DNA of 64,000 nucleotides from Nomia melanderi (GCF_051020985.1 NW_027475130.1:12480001-12544000), one strand, 5' to 3'; positions 36,787 through 48,686 are shown, counted from the stretch's first letter. Made by a program: numbers and translations. Notes: a model not told the origin generated them from the sequence alone.

Positions 36787-38186
36787 GATATCACCAGATA
36801 TATATTGGATTTTTCACTGACCCTGAGTGTCCGGCCCCATGAGACGGTCGTTTTATCGGCCCCTGGTGGTCCGAGGTCGTTCCCGCTGCACACATTCATG
36901 CGCCAGGGCCTCCTGCAGATAATTCACTTTGGTTTATTGCGCTATCTCTGATAGCACCCGAGATATCACCAGATATATATTGGATTTTCCCCTGACCCTG
37001 AGTGTCCGGCCCCATGAGACTGTGGTTTTCTCGGCCCCTGGTGGTCCGAGGTCGTTCCCGCTGCACAGATTCATGCGCCAGGGCCTCCTGCAGATAATTC
37101 ACTTTGGTTTATTGCGCTATCTCTAATAGCACCCGAGATATCACCAGATATATATTGGATTTTACCCTGACCCTGAGTGTCCGGCCCCATGAGACTGTGG
37201 TTTTCTCGGCCCCTGGTGGTCCGAGGTCGTTCCCGCTGCACAGATTCATGCGCCAGGACCTCCTACAGACAATGCACTTTGATTTATTGCGCTATCTGTA
37301 ATAGCACCCGACATATCACCAGATATATATTGGATTTTACCCTGACCCTGTGTGTCCGGCCCCATGAGACGGTCGTTGTCTCCGCCCCTGGCGGTCCGAG
37401 GACGTCCCCGCTGCACAGATTCATGCGCCAGGGCCTCCTACAGGTAATGCACTTTGATTTATTGCGCTATCTGTAATAGCACCCGAGATATCACCAGATC
37501 TATATTGGATTTTCCACTGACCCTGAGTGTCCGGCCCCATGAGACTGTGGTTTTCTCGGCCCCTGGTGGTCCGAGGTCGTTCCCGTTGCACAGATTCATG
37601 CACCAGGGCCTCCTGCAGATAATTCACATTGGTTTATTGCGCCATCTGTAATAGCACCCGAGATATCACCAGATCTATATTGGATTTTCCCCTGACCCTG
37701 AGTGTCCGACCCCATGAGACTGTGGTTTTCTCGGCCCCTGGTGGTCCGAGCTCGTTCCCGTTGCACAGATTCATGCGCAAGGGCCTCCTGCAGATAATTC
37801 ACTTTGGTTTATTGCGCTATCTCTAATAGCACCCGAGATATCACCAGATATATATTGGATTTTTCACTGACCCTGAGCGTCCGGCCCCATGAGACGGTCG
37901 TTTTCTCGGCCCCTGGTGGTCCGAGGTCGTTCCCGCTGCACACGTTCATGCGCCAGGGTCTCCTACAGACAATACACTTTGATTTATTGCGCTATCTGTA
38001 ATAGCACCCGAGATATCACCAGATCTATATTGGATTTTCCCCTGACCCTGAGTGTCCGGCCCCATGAGACTGTGGTTTTCTCGGCCCCTGGTGGTCCGAG
38101 GTCGTTCCCGCTGCACAGATTCATGCGCCAGGGCCTCCTACAGACAATGCACTTTGATTTATTGCGCTATCTCTAATAGCACCCGA

Positions 38187-38360
38187 GATATCACCAGATA
38201 TATATTGGATTTTCCCTGACCCTGAGTGTCCGGCCCAATGAGACGGTGGTTTTCTCGGCCCCTGGTGGTCCGAGGTCGTTCCCGCTGCACAGATTCATGC
38301 GCCAGGGCCTCCTACAGACAATGCACTTTGATTTATTGCGCTATCTGTTATAGCACCCGA
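38187..38360 (+). repeat. 174-bp CCCAATGAG-lineage monomer, copy 11 (mosaic)
   Basis: Starts as the lineage (C-run deletion, CCCAATGAG) but continues with GACGGTGG and CTGCACAG and ends in CTGTTATAG. It appears to be a recombinant with the monomer type that precedes HOR monomer a. Confidence 0.88.
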
Positions 38361-39235
38361 GATATCACCAGATATATATTGGATTTTACCCTGACCCTGA
38401 GTGTCCGGCCCCATGAGACGGTCGTTGTCTCGGCCCCTGGAGGTCCGACGACGATCCCGCTGCGCAGATTCATGCGCCAGGGCCTCCTACAGGTAATGCA
38501 CTTTGATTTATTGCGCTATCTGTAATAGCACCCGAGATATCACCAGATATATATTGGATTTTTCACTGACCCTGAGTGACCGGCCCCATGAGACGGTTGT
38601 TTTCTCGGCCCCTGATGGTCCGAGGTCGTTCCCGCTGCACAGAATCATGCGCCAGGGCCTCCTGCAGATAATTCACTTTGGTTTATTGCGCTATCTCTAA
38701 TAGCACCCGAGTTATCACCAGATATATATTGGATTTTCCCCTGACCCTGAGTGTCCGGCCCCATGAGACTGTGGTTTTCTCGGCCCCTGGTGGTCCGAGG
38801 TCGTTCCCGCTGCACAGATTCATGCGCCAGGGCCTCCTGCAGATAATTCACTTTGGTTTATTGCGCTATCTCTAATAGCACCCGAGATATCACCAGATAT
38901 ATATTGGATTTTCCCCTGACCCTGAGTGTCCGGCCCCATGAGACTGTGGTTTTCTCGGCCCCTGGTGGTCCGAGGTCGTTCCCGCTGCACAGATTCATGC
39001 GCCAGGGCCTCCTGCAGATAATTCACTTTGGTTTATTGCGCTATCTCTAATAGCACCCGACATATCACCAGATATATATTGGATTTTCCCCTGACCCTGA
39101 GTGTCCGGCCCCATGAGACTGTGGTTTTCTCGGCCCCTGGTGGTCCGAGGTCGTTCCCGTTGCACAGATTCATGCGCCAGGGCCCCCTGCAGATAATTCA
39201 CTTTGGTTTATTGCGCTGTCTCTAATAGCACCCGA
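38361..39235 (+). repeat. Pentameric HOR, variant 1 (a-b-c-d-e-like)
   Basis: Monomer starts: a 38,361; b 38,536; c 38,711; d 38,886; e-like 39,061. The fifth monomer begins CATATC and lacks AGATCTATAT, but ends GGGCCCCCTGCAG with GCTGTCTC like e. Monomer c lacks the GGTGTATTG marker. 38,238-39,184 matches 45,239-46,185 at offset 7,001. Confidence 0.88.
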
Positions 39236-40620
39236 GATATCACCAGATATATATTGGATTTTTCACTGACCCTGAGGGTCCGGCCCCATGAGGCGGTCGT
39301 TTTCTCGGCCCCTGGTGGTCCGAGGTCGTTCCCGCTACACAGATTCATGCGCCAGGGCCTCCTACAGACAATGCACTTTGATTTATTGCGCTATCTGTAA
39401 TAGCACCCGAGATATCACCAGATATATATTGGATTTTACCCTGACCCTGAGTGTCCGGCCCCATGAGACTGTGGTTTTTTCGGCCCCTGGTGGTCCGAGG
39501 TCGTTCCCGCTGCACAGATTCATGCGCCAGGGCCTCCTACAGACAATGCACTTTGATTTATTGCGCTATCTGTAATAGCACCCGAGATATCAGCAGATAT
39601 ATATTGGATTTTTCACTGACCCTGAGTGTCCGGCCCCATGAGACGGTCGTTTTCTCGGCCCCTGGTGGTCCGAGGTCGTTCCCGCTGCACAGATTCATGC
39701 GCCAGGGCCTCCTGCAGATAATTCACTTTGGTTTATTGCGCTATCTCTAATAGCACCCGAGATATCACCAGATATATATTGGATTTTACCCTGACCCTGA
39801 GTGTCCGGCCCCATGAGACTGTGCTTTTCTCGGCCCCTGGTGGTCCGAGGTCGTTCCCGCTGCACAGATACATGCGCCAGGACCTCCTACAGACAATGCA
39901 CTTTGATTTATTGCGCTATCTGTAATAGCACCCGACATATCACCAGATATATATTGGATTTTACCCTGACCCTGAGTGTCCGGCCCCATGAGACGGTCGT
40001 TGTCTCCGCCCCTGGCGGTCCGAGGACGTCCCCGCTGCACAGATTCATGCGCCAGGGCCTCCTACGGGTAATGCACTTTGGTTTATTGCGCTATCTCTAA
40101 TAGCACCCGAGATATCACCAGATATATATTGGATTTTCCCCTGACCCTGAGTGTCCGGCCCCATGAGACTGTGGTTTTCTCGGCCCCTGGTGGTCCGAGG
40201 TCGTTCCCGCTGCACAGATTCATGCGCCAGGGCCTCCTGCAGATAATTCACTTTGGTTTATTGCGCTATCTCTAATAGCACCCGAGATATCACCAGATCT
40301 ATATTGGATTTTCCCCTGACCCTGAGTGTCCGACCCCATGAGACTGTGGTTTTCTCGGCCCCTGGTGGTCCGAGGTCGTTCCCGTTGCACAGATTCATGC
40401 GCCAGGGCCTCCTGCAGATAATTCACTTTGGTTTATTGCGCAATCTCTAATAGCACCCGAGATATCAACAGATATATATTGGATTTTTCACTGACCCTGA
40501 GCGTCCGGCCCCATGAGACGGTCGTTTTCTCGGCCCCTGGTGGTCCGAGGTCGTTCCCGCTGCACATGTTCATGCGCCAGGGTCTCCTACAGACAATACA
40601 CTTTGATTTATTGCGCTATC
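39109..40620 (+). repeat. 1.5-kb segmental duplication, copy 1 (partner 56,784-58,295)
   Basis: Offset is exactly 17,675 bp (101 monomers). I noted about five substitutions. It overlaps the partner of the 41,498 duplication, so 56,911-57,737 has two near-identical relatives upstream. Confidence 0.88.
39236..40110 (+). repeat. f-g-h-i-j pentamer, copy 1
   Basis: Monomers and markers: f 39,236 (GAGGGTCCGG, CATGAGGCGGTCG); g 39,411 (TTTTACCC, GTGGTTTTTTCGG); h 39,586 (GATATCAGCAG, TTTTTCACTG); i 39,761 (ACTGTGCTTTTC, GATACATGCGCCAGGACC); j 39,936 (CATATC, GTTGTCTCCGCCCCTGGCGG, GGACGTCCCCG). Confidence 0.9.
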
Positions 40621-41685
40621 TCTAATAGCACCCGAGATATCACCAGATATATATTGGATTTTCCCCTGACCCTGAGTGTCCGGCCCCATGAGACTGTGGT
40701 TTTCTCGGCCCCTGGTGGTCCGAGGTCGTTCCCGCTGCACAGATTCATGCGCCAGGGCCTCCTGCAGATAATTCACTTTGGTTTATTGCGCTATCTCTAA
40801 TAGCACCCGAGATATCACCAGATCTATATTGGATTTTTCACTGACCCTGAGCGTCCGGCCACATGAGACGGTCGTTTTCTCGGCCCCTGGTGGTCCGAGG
40901 TCGTTCCCGCTGCACACGTTCATGCGCCAGGGTCTCCTACAGACAATACACTTTGATTTATTGCGCTATCTGTAATAGCACCCGAGATATCACCAGATCT
41001 ATATTGGATTTTCCCCTGACCCTGAGTGTCCGGCCCCATGAGACTGTGGTTTTCTCGGCCCCTGGTGGTCCGAGGTCGTTCCCGCTGCACAGATTCATGC
41101 GCCAGGGCCTCCTGCAGATAATTCACTTTGGTTTATTGCGCTATCTCTAATAGCACCCGAGATATCACCAGATCTATATTGGATTTTCCCCTGACCCTGA
41201 GTGTCCGACCCCATGAGACTGTGGTTTTCTCGGCCCCTGGTGGTCCGAGGTCGTTCCCGTTGCACAGATTCATGCGCCAGGGCCTCCTGCAGATAATTCA
41301 CTTTGGTTTATTGCGCAATCTCTAATAGCACCCGAGATATCAACAGATATATATTGGATTTTTCACTGACCCTGAGCGTCCGGCCCCATGAGACGGTCGT
41401 TTTCTCGGCCCCTGGTGGTCCGAGGTCGTTCCCGCTGCACACGTTCATGCGCCAGGGTCTCCTACAGACAATACACTTTGATTTATTGCGCTATCTGTAA
41501 TAGCACCCGAGATATCACCAGATATATATTGGATTTTGCCCTGACCCTGAGTGTCCGGCCCCATGAGACTGTGGTTTTCTCGGCCCCTGGTGGTCCGAGG
41601 TCGTTCCCGCTGCACAGATTCATGCGCCAGGGCCTCCTACAGACAATGCACTTTGATTTATTGCGCTATCTGTTATAGCACCCGA

Positions 41686-42560
41686 GATATCACCAGATAT
41701 ATATTGGATTTTACCCTGACCCTGAGTGTCCGGCCCCATGAGACGGTCGTTGTCTCGGCCCCTGGAGGTCCGACGACGATCCCGCTGCACAGATTCATGC
41801 GCCAGGGCCTCCTACAGGTAATGCACTTTGATTTATTGCGCTATCTGTAATAGCACCCGAGATATCACCAGATATATATTGGATTTTTCACTGACCCTGA
41901 GTGACCGGCCCCATGAGACGGTAGTTTTCTCGGCCCCTGATGGTCCGAGGTCGTTCCCGCTGCACAGAATCATGCGCCAGGGCCTCCTGCAGATAATTCA
42001 CTTTGGTTTATTGCGCTATCTCTAATAGCACCCGAGTTATCACCAGATATATATTGGATTTTCCCCTGACCCTGAGTGTCCGGCCCCATGAGACTGTGGT
42101 TTTCTCGGCCCCTGGTGGTCCGAGGTCGTTCCCGCTGCACAGATTCATGCGCCAGGGCCTCCTGCAGATAATTCACTTTGGTGTATTGCGCTATCTCTAA
42201 TAGCACCCGAGATATCACCAGATATATATTGGATTTTCCCCTGACCCTGAGTGTCCGGCCCCATGAGACTGTGGTTTTCTCGGCCCCTGGTGGTCCGAGG
42301 TCGTTCCCGCTGCACAGATTCATGCGCCAGGGCCTCCTGCAGATAATTCACTTTGGTTTATTGCGCTATCTCTAATAGCACCCGAGATATCACCAGATCT
42401 ATATTGGATTTTCCCCTGACCCTGAGTGTCCGACCCCATGAGACTGTGGTTTTCTCGGCCCCTGGTGGTCCGAGGTCGTTCCCGTTGCACAGATTCATGC
42501 GCCAGGGCCCCCTGCAGATAATTCACTTTGGTTTATTGCGCTGTCTCTAATAGCACCCGA
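41686..42560 (+). repeat. Pentameric HOR (875 bp), copy 1
   Basis: Monomers and their markers: a 41,686 (TTTTACCC, GGAGGTCCGACGACGATCCC, CAGGTAATG); b 41,861 (GAGTGACCGG, CCTGATGGTCC, CAGAATCATG); c 42,036 (GTTATC, TTGGTGTATTG); d 42,211 (consensus); e 42,386 (AGATCTATAT, CCGACCCC, GGGCCCCCTGCAG, GCGCTGTCTC). Each marker recurs at exact 875-bp spacing in copy 2. Confidence 0.93.
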
Positions 42561-43435
42561 GATATCACCAGATATATATTGGATTTTACCCTGACCCTGA
42601 GTGTCCGGCCCCATGAGACGGTCGTTGTCTCGGCCCCTGGAGGTCCGACGACGATCCCGCTGCACAGATTCATGCGCCAGGGCCTCCTACAGGTAATGCA
42701 CTTTGATTTATTGCGCTATCTGTAATAGCACCCGAGATATCACCAGATATATATTGGATTTTTCACTGACCCTGAGTGACCGGCCCCATGAGACGGTAGT
42801 TTTCTCGGCCCCTGATGGTCCGAGGTCGTTCCCGCTGCACAGAATCATGCGCCAGGGCCTCCTGCAGATAATTCACTTTGGTTTATTGCGCTATCTCTAA
42901 TAGCACCCGAGTTATCACCAGATATATATTGGATTTTCCCCTGACCCTGAGTGTCCGGCCCCATGAGACTGTGGTTTTCTCGGCCCCTGGTGGTCCGAGG
43001 TCGTTCCCGCTGCACAGATTCATGCGCCAGGGCCTCCTGCAGATAATTCACTTTGGTGTATTGCGCTATCTCTAATAGCACCCGAGATATCACCAGATAT
43101 ATATTGGATTTTCCCCTGACCCTGAGTGTCCGGCCCCATGAGACTGTGGTTTTCTCGGCCCCTGGTGGTCCGAGGTCGTTCACGCTGCACAGATTCATGC
43201 GCCAGGGCCTCCTGCAGATAATTCACTTTGGTTTATTGCGCTATCTCTAATAGCACCCGAGATATCACCAGATCTATATTGGATTTTCCCCTGACCCTGA
43301 GTGTCCGACCCCATGAGACTGTGGTTTTCTCGGCCCCTGGTGGTCCGAGGTCGTTCCCGTTGCACAGATTCATGCGCCAGGGCCCCCTGCAGATAATTCA
43401 CTTTGGTTTATTGCGCTGTCTCTAATAGCACCCGA
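42561..43435 (+). repeat. Pentameric HOR (875 bp), copy 2
   Basis: Same order a-b-c-d-e as 41,686-42,560, directly adjoining it. One private change is TTCACGCTGC in monomer d (about 43,182). Confidence 0.93.
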
Positions 43436-44310
43436 GATATCACCAGATATATATTGGATTTTTCACTGACCCTGAGGGTCCGGCCCCATGAGGCGGTCGT
43501 TTTCTCGGCCCCTGGTGGTCCGAGGTCGTTCCCGCTGCACAGATTCATGCGCCAGGGCCTCCTACAGACAATGCACTTTGATTTATTGCGCTATCTGTAA
43601 TAGCACCCGAGATATCACCAGATATATATTGGATTTTACCCTGACCCTGAGTGTCCGGCCCCATGAGACTGTGGTTTTTTCGGCCCCTGGTGGTCCGAGG
43701 TCGTTCCCGCTGCACAGATTCATGCGCCAGGGCCTCCTACAGACAATGCACTTTGATTTATTGCGCTATCTGTAATAGCACCCGAGATATCAGCAGATAT
43801 ATATTGGATTTTTCACTGACCCTGAGTGTCCGGCCCCATGAGACGGTCGTTTTCTCGGCCCCTGGTGGTCCGAGGTCGTTCCCGCTGCACAGATTCATGC
43901 GCCAGGGCCTCCTGCAGATAATTCACTTTGGTTTATTGCGCTATCTCTAATAGCACCCGAGATATCACCAGATATATATTGGATTTTACCCTGACCCTGA
44001 GTGTCCGGCCCCATGAGACTGTGCTTTTCTCGGCCCCTGGTGGTCCGAGGTCGTTCCCGCTGCACAGATACATGCGCCAGGACCTCCTACAGACAATGCA
44101 CTTTGATTTATTGCGCTATCTGTAATAGCACCCGACATATCACCAGATATATATTGGATTTTACCCTGACCCTGAGTGTCCGGCCCCATGAGACGGTCGT
44201 TGTCTCCGCCCCTGGCGGTCCGAGGACGTCCCCGCTGCACAGATTCATGCGCCAGGGCCTCCTGCAGATAATTCACTTTGGTTTATTGCGCAATCTCTAA
44301 TAGCACCCGA
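43436..44310 (+). repeat. f-g-h-i-j pentamer, copy 2
   Basis: Directly follows pentamer 42,561-43,435, forming a 1,750-bp a-to-j decamer. Its j monomer ends in the CAGATAATTC/GCGCAATCTC type, unlike copy 1. Confidence 0.92.
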
Positions 44311-45010
44311 GATATCAACAGATATATATTGGATTTTTCACTGACCCTGAGCGTCCGGCCCCATGAGACGGTCGTTTTCTCGGCCCCTGGTGGTCCGAGG
44401 TCGTTCCCGCTGCACACGTTCATGCGCCAGGGTCTCCTACAGACAATACACTTTGATTTATTGCGCTATCTGTAATAGCACCCGAGATATCAGCAAATAT
44501 ATATTGGATTTTTCACTGACCCTGAGTGTCCGGCCCCATGAGACGGTCGTTTTCTCGGCCCCTGGTGGTCCGAGGTCGTTCCCGCTGCACACATTCATGC
44601 GCCAGGGCCTCCTGCAGATAATTCACTTTGGTTTATTGCGCTATCTCTAATAGCACCCGAGATATCACCAGATATATATTGGATTTTCCCCTGACCCTGA
44701 GTGTCCGGCCCCATGAGACGGTCGTTGTCTCCGCCCCTGGTGGTCCGAGGTCGTTCCCGCTGCACAGATTCATGCGCCAGGGCCTCCTGCAGATAATTCA
44801 CCTTGGTTTTTTGCGCTATCTCTAATAGCACCCGAGATATCACCAGATATATATTGGATTTTCCCCTGACCCTGAGTGTCCGGCCCCATGAGACTGTAGT
44901 TTTCTCGGCCCCTGGTGGTCCTAGGTCGTTCCCGCTGCACAGATTCAGGCGCCAGGGCCTCCTACAGACAATGCACTTTGATTTATTGCGTTATCTGTAA
45001 TAGCACCCGA

Positions 45011-45186
45011 GATATCACCACATATATATTGGATTTTTCCCTGACCCAGAGTGTCCGGCCCCCTCGAGACGGTGGTTTTCTCGGCCCCTGGTGGTCCGAG
45101 GTCGTTCCCGCTGCACAGCTTCAGGCGCCAGGGCCTCCTGCAGATAACTCACTTTGGTTTATTGCGCTATCTCTAATAGCACCCGA
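45011..45186 (+). repeat. 176-bp monomer with CTCGAG, copy 2
   Basis: The same variant, with CTCGAG at 45,063-45,068. The upstream neighbour is also shared with copies 1 and 3. Confidence 0.92.
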
Positions 45187-45914
45187 GATATCACCAGATA
45201 TATATTGGATTTTTCCCTGACCCTGAGTGTCCGGCCCCATGAGACGGTGGTTTTCTCGGCCCCTGGTGGTCCGAGGTCGTTCCCGCTGCACAGATTCATG
45301 CGCCAGGGCCTCCTACAGACAATGCACTTTGATTTATTGCGCTATCTGTTATAGCACCCGAGATATCACCAGATATATATTGGATTTTACCCTGACCCTG
45401 AGTGTCCGGCCCCATGAGACGGTCGTTGTCTCGGCCCCTGGAGGTCCGACGACGATCCCGCTGCGCAGATTCATGCGCCAGGGCCTCCTACAGGTAATGC
45501 ACTTTGATTTATTGCGCTATCTGTAATAGCACCCGAGATATCACCAGATATATATTGGATTTTTCACTGACCCTGAGTGACCGGCCCCATGAGACGGTTG
45601 TTTTCTCGGCCCCTGATGGTCCGAGGTCGTTCCCGCTGCACAGAATCATGCGCCAGGGCCTCCTGCAGATAATTCACTTTGGTTTATTGCGCTATCTCTA
45701 ATAGCACCCGAGTTATCGCCAGATATATATTGGATTTTCCCCTGACCCTGAGTGTCCGGCCCCATGAGACTGTGGTTTTCTCGGCCCCTGGTGGTCCGAG
45801 GTCGTTCCCGCTGCACAGATTCATGCGCCAGGGCCTCCTGCAGATAATTCACTTTGGTTTATTGCGCTATCTCTAATAGCACCCGAGATATCACCAGATA
45901 TATATTGGATTTTC

Positions 45915-45926
45915 CCCTGACCCTGA
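45915..45926 (-). other. Double TCAGGG hexamer, one per monomer
   Basis: The plus strand reads CCCTGACCCTGA at monomer position 29-40, which is two tandem TCAGGG units on the minus strand. TCAGGG is a known variant of the vertebrate-type telomere hexamer TTAGGG. Two units are too few to call telomeric sequence. The motif is present in nearly all canonical monomers but lost in the divergent subfamily, where the stretch reads CATGACCTTGGGTGACGG. No functional claim is made. Confidence 0.4.
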
Positions 45927-45954
45927 GTGTCCGGCCCCATGAGACTGTGGTTTT

Positions 45955-45975
45955 CTCGGCCCCTGGTGGTCCGAG
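45955..45975. other. Conserved imperfect dyad (potential hairpin/cruciform), one per monomer
   Basis: The left arm CTCGGCCC (45,955-45,962) and right arm GGTCCGAG (45,968-45,975) flank the loop CTGGT. Seven of eight positions pair; the one mismatch is C opposite T. The element recurs at monomer position 69-89 throughout the array. The divergent subfamily also keeps it, with a single C-to-A change at the inner end of the left arm. Known literature: short dyads and non-B DNA have been proposed as features of centromeric satellites that lack CENP-B boxes. Any function here is inference. Confidence 0.6.
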
Positions 45976-46761
45976 GTCGTTCCCGCTGCACAGATTCATG
46001 CGCCAGGGCCTCCTGCAGATAATTCACTTTGGTTTATTGCGCTATCTCTAATAGCACCCGACATATCACCAGATATATATTGGATTTTCCCCTGACCCTG
46101 AGTGTCCGGCCCCATGAGACTGTGGTTTTCTCGGCCCCTGGTGGTCCGAGGTCGTTCCCGTTGCACAGATTCATGCGCCAGGGCCTCCTGCAGATAATTT
46201 TCTTTGGTTTATTGCGCTATCTCCAATAGCACCCGAGATATCACCAGATATATATTGGATTTTTCACTGACCCTGAGCGTCCGGCCCCATGAGACGGTCG
46301 TTTTCTCGGCCCCTGGTGGTCCGAGGTCGTTCCCGCTGCACAGGTTCATGCGCCAGGGTCTCCTACAGACAATGCACTTTGATTTATTGCGCTATCTGTA
46401 ATAGCACCCGAGATATCACCACATATATATTGGATTTTTCACTGACCCTGAGTGTCCGGCCCCATGAGACGGTGGTTTTCTCGGTCCCTGGTGTTCCGAG
46501 GTCGTTCCCGCTGCACAGACTCATGCGCCAGGGCCTCCTACAGACAATGCACATTGATTTATTGCGCTATCTCTAACAGCACCCGAGATATCACCAGATA
46601 TATATTGGATTTTCCCCTGACCCTGAGTGTCCGGCCCCATGAGACTGTGGTTTTCTCGGCCCCTGGTGGTCCGAGGTCGTTCCCGTTGCACAGATTCATG
46701 CGCCAGGGCCCCCTGCAGATAATTCACTTTGGTTTATTGCGCTGTCTCTAATAGCACCCGA

Positions 46762-47111
46762 GATATCACCAGATATATATTGGATTTTTCACTGACCCTG
46801 AGGGTCCGGCCCCATGAGGCGGTCGTTTTCTCGGCCCCTGGTGGTCCGAGGTCGTTCCCGCTGCACAGATTCATGCGCCAGGGCCTCCTACAGACAATGC
46901 ACTTTGATTTATTGCGCTATCTGTAATAGCACCCGAGATATCAGCAGATATATATTGGATTTTTCACTGACCCTGAGTGTCCGACCCCATGAGACTGTGG
47001 TTTTCTCGGCCCCTGGTGGTCCGAGGTCGTTCCCGCTGCACAGATTCATGCGCCAGGGCCTCCTGCAGATAATTCACTTTGGTTTATTGCGCTATCTCTA
47101 ATAGCACCCGA
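46762..47111 (+). repeat. f-h partial unit with h/e-type chimera
   Basis: f at 46,762 is followed directly by an h-like monomer at 46,937 that begins GATATCAGCAG but switches to CCGACCCCATGAGACTGTGG. Monomer g is missing. Confidence 0.85.
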
Positions 47112-47271
47112 GATATCACCAGATCTATATTGGATTTTCCCCTGACCCTGAGTGTCCGACCCCATGAGACTGTGGTTTTCTCGGCCCCTGGTGGTCCGAG
47201 GTCGTTCCCGTTGCACAGATTCATGCGCCAGGGCCTCCTGCAGATAATTCACTTTGGTTTATTGCGCAATC

Positions 47272-48610
47272 TCTAATAGCACCCGAGATATCAACAGATA
47301 TATATTGGATTTTTCACTGACCCTGAGCGTCCGGCCCCATGAGACGGTCGTTTTCTCGGCCCCTGGTGGTCCGAGGTCGTTCCCGCTGCACACGTTCATG
47401 CGCCAGGGTCTCCTACAGACAATACACTTTGATTTATTGCGCTATCTGTAATAGCACCCGAGATATCACCAGATCTATATTGGATTTTCCCCTGACCCTG
47501 AGTGTCCGGCCCCATGAGACTGTGGTTTTCTCGGCCCCTGGTGGTCCGAGGTCGTTCCCGCTGCACAGATTCATGCGCCAGGGCCTCCTGCAGATAATTC
47601 ACTATGGTTTATTGCGCTATCTCTAATAGCACCCGAGATATCACCAGATATATATTGGATTTTGCCCTGACCCTGAGTGTCCGGCCCCATGAGACTGTGG
47701 TTTTCTCGGCCCCTGGTGGTCCGAGGTCGTTCCCGCTGCACAGATTCATGCGCCAGGGCCTCCTACAGACAATGCACTTTGATTTATTGCGCTATCTGTT
47801 ATAGCACCCGAGATATCACCAGATATATATTGGATTTTACCCTGACCCTGAGTGTCCGGCCCCATGAGACGGTCGTTGTCTCGGCCCCTGGAGGTCCGAC
47901 GACGATCCCGCTGCACAGATTCATGCGCCAGGGCCTCCTACAGGTAATGCACTTTGATTTATTGCGCTATCTGTAATAGCACCCGAGATATCACCAGATA
48001 TATATTGGATTTTTCACTGACCCTGAGTGACCGGCCCCATGAGACGGTAGTTTTCTCGGCCCCTGATGGTCCGAGGTCGTTCCCGCTGCACAGAATCATG
48101 CGCCAGGGCCTCCTGCAGATAATTCACTTTGGTTTATTGCGCTATCTCTAATAGCACCCGAGTTATCACCAGATATATATTGGATTTTCCCCTGACCCTG
48201 AGTGTCCGGCCCCATGAGACTGTGGTTTTCTCGGCCCCTGGTGGTCCGAGGTCGTTCCCGCTGCACAGATTCATGCGCCAGGGCCTCCTGCAGATAATTC
48301 ACTTTGGTGTATTGCGCTATCTCTAATAGCACCCGAGATATCACCAGATATATATTGGATTTTCCCCTGACCCTGAGTGTCCGGCCCCATGAGACTGTGG
48401 TTTTCTCGGCCCCTGGTGGTCCGAGGTCGTTCCCGCTGCACAGATTCATGCGCCAGGGCCTCCTGCAGATAATTCACTTTGGTTTATTGCGCTATCTCTA
48501 ATAGCACCCGAGATATCACCAGATCTATATTGGATTTTCCCCTGACCCTGAGTGTCCGACCCCATGAGACTGTGGTTTTCTCGGCCCCTGGTGGTCCGAG
48601 GTCGTTCCCG
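47272..48610 (+). repeat. 1.3-kb segmental duplication, copy 1 (partner 54,621-55,959)
   Basis: Offset is 7,349 bp (42 monomers minus 1). It includes the rare CACTATGG and TTTTGCCCTG monomers before HOR monomer a. Confidence 0.87.
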
Positions 48611-48686
48611 CTGCACAGATTCATGCGCCAGGGCCTCCTACAGACAATGCACTTTGATTTATTGCGCTATCTGTTATAGCACCCGA
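47812..48686 (+). repeat. Pentameric HOR (875 bp) with hybrid fifth monomer
   Basis: Monomer starts: a 47,812; b 47,987; c 48,162; d 48,337; e-hybrid 48,512. The fifth monomer begins as e (AGATCTATAT, CCGACCCC) but switches to CCCGCTGCACAG, ACAGACAATGC and CTGTTATAG, the type that normally precedes a. Confidence 0.9.

Larger units (their letters stand above)
41498..44262 (+). repeat. 2.77-kb segmental duplication, copy 1 (partner 54,973-57,737)
   Basis: Offset is exactly 13,475 bp (77 monomers). It spans two pentamers and the f-j unit. Reading both copies line by line I noted four substitutions, near 42,079, 42,776, 43,182 and 44,240 in copy 1 coordinates. Confidence 0.9.
45887..46061 (+). 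repeat. Reference (consensus-like) 175-bp monomer, type d
   Basis: I use this monomer as the reference because it carries the commonest base at most positions. Monomer coordinates: 1-6 GATATC; about 7-27 AT-rich with ATATATATTGG; 29-40 two CCCTGA hexamers (TCAGGG on the minus strand); 69-76 and 82-89 the arms of an imperfect dyad; 127-132 CTGCAG (PstI) in this junction haplotype; 163-168 TAATAG, a double stop. By hand count it has 92 G+C (52.6%) and 8 CpG, an observed/expected CpG ratio of about 0.67, so CpG is only mildly depleted. No spacer separates it from the next monomer. Confidence 0.93.
45362..46236 (+). repeat. Pentameric HOR, variant 2 (a-b-c-d-e-like)
   Basis: Monomer starts: 45,362; 45,537; 45,712; 45,887; 46,062. 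It shares CTGCGCAG and GACGGTTGTTTTC with the variant at 38,361, so these two are sisters. The fifth monomer begins CATATC and ends CAGATAATTTTCTTTGG, and the next reads CTCCAATAG. Confidence 0.88.

Noticed and set aside
45894..45913. TATA box plus inverted CCAAT (ATATATATTGG) as a promoter in each monomer
   Set aside because: An AT-rich block of this kind is expected by chance and is common in satellites. Nothing else supports transcription initiation, so it is not annotated as regulatory.
45915..45926. Interstitial telomeric repeat
   Set aside because: There are only two TCAGGG units per monomer and no TTAGGG run anywhere. It is kept only as a low-interest observation.
45906..45967. G-quadruplex on the minus strand
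   Set aside because: G-runs of three or more are present but too far apart for a standard four-run quadruplex with loops up to 7 bases.
45955..45985. tRNA-like internal promoter (B box resembling GGTCCGAGGTC) suggesting a SINE origin
   Set aside because: It has two mismatches at key B-box positions, and no acceptable A box lies 30-60 bp upstream. There is no poly-A tail or target-site duplication.
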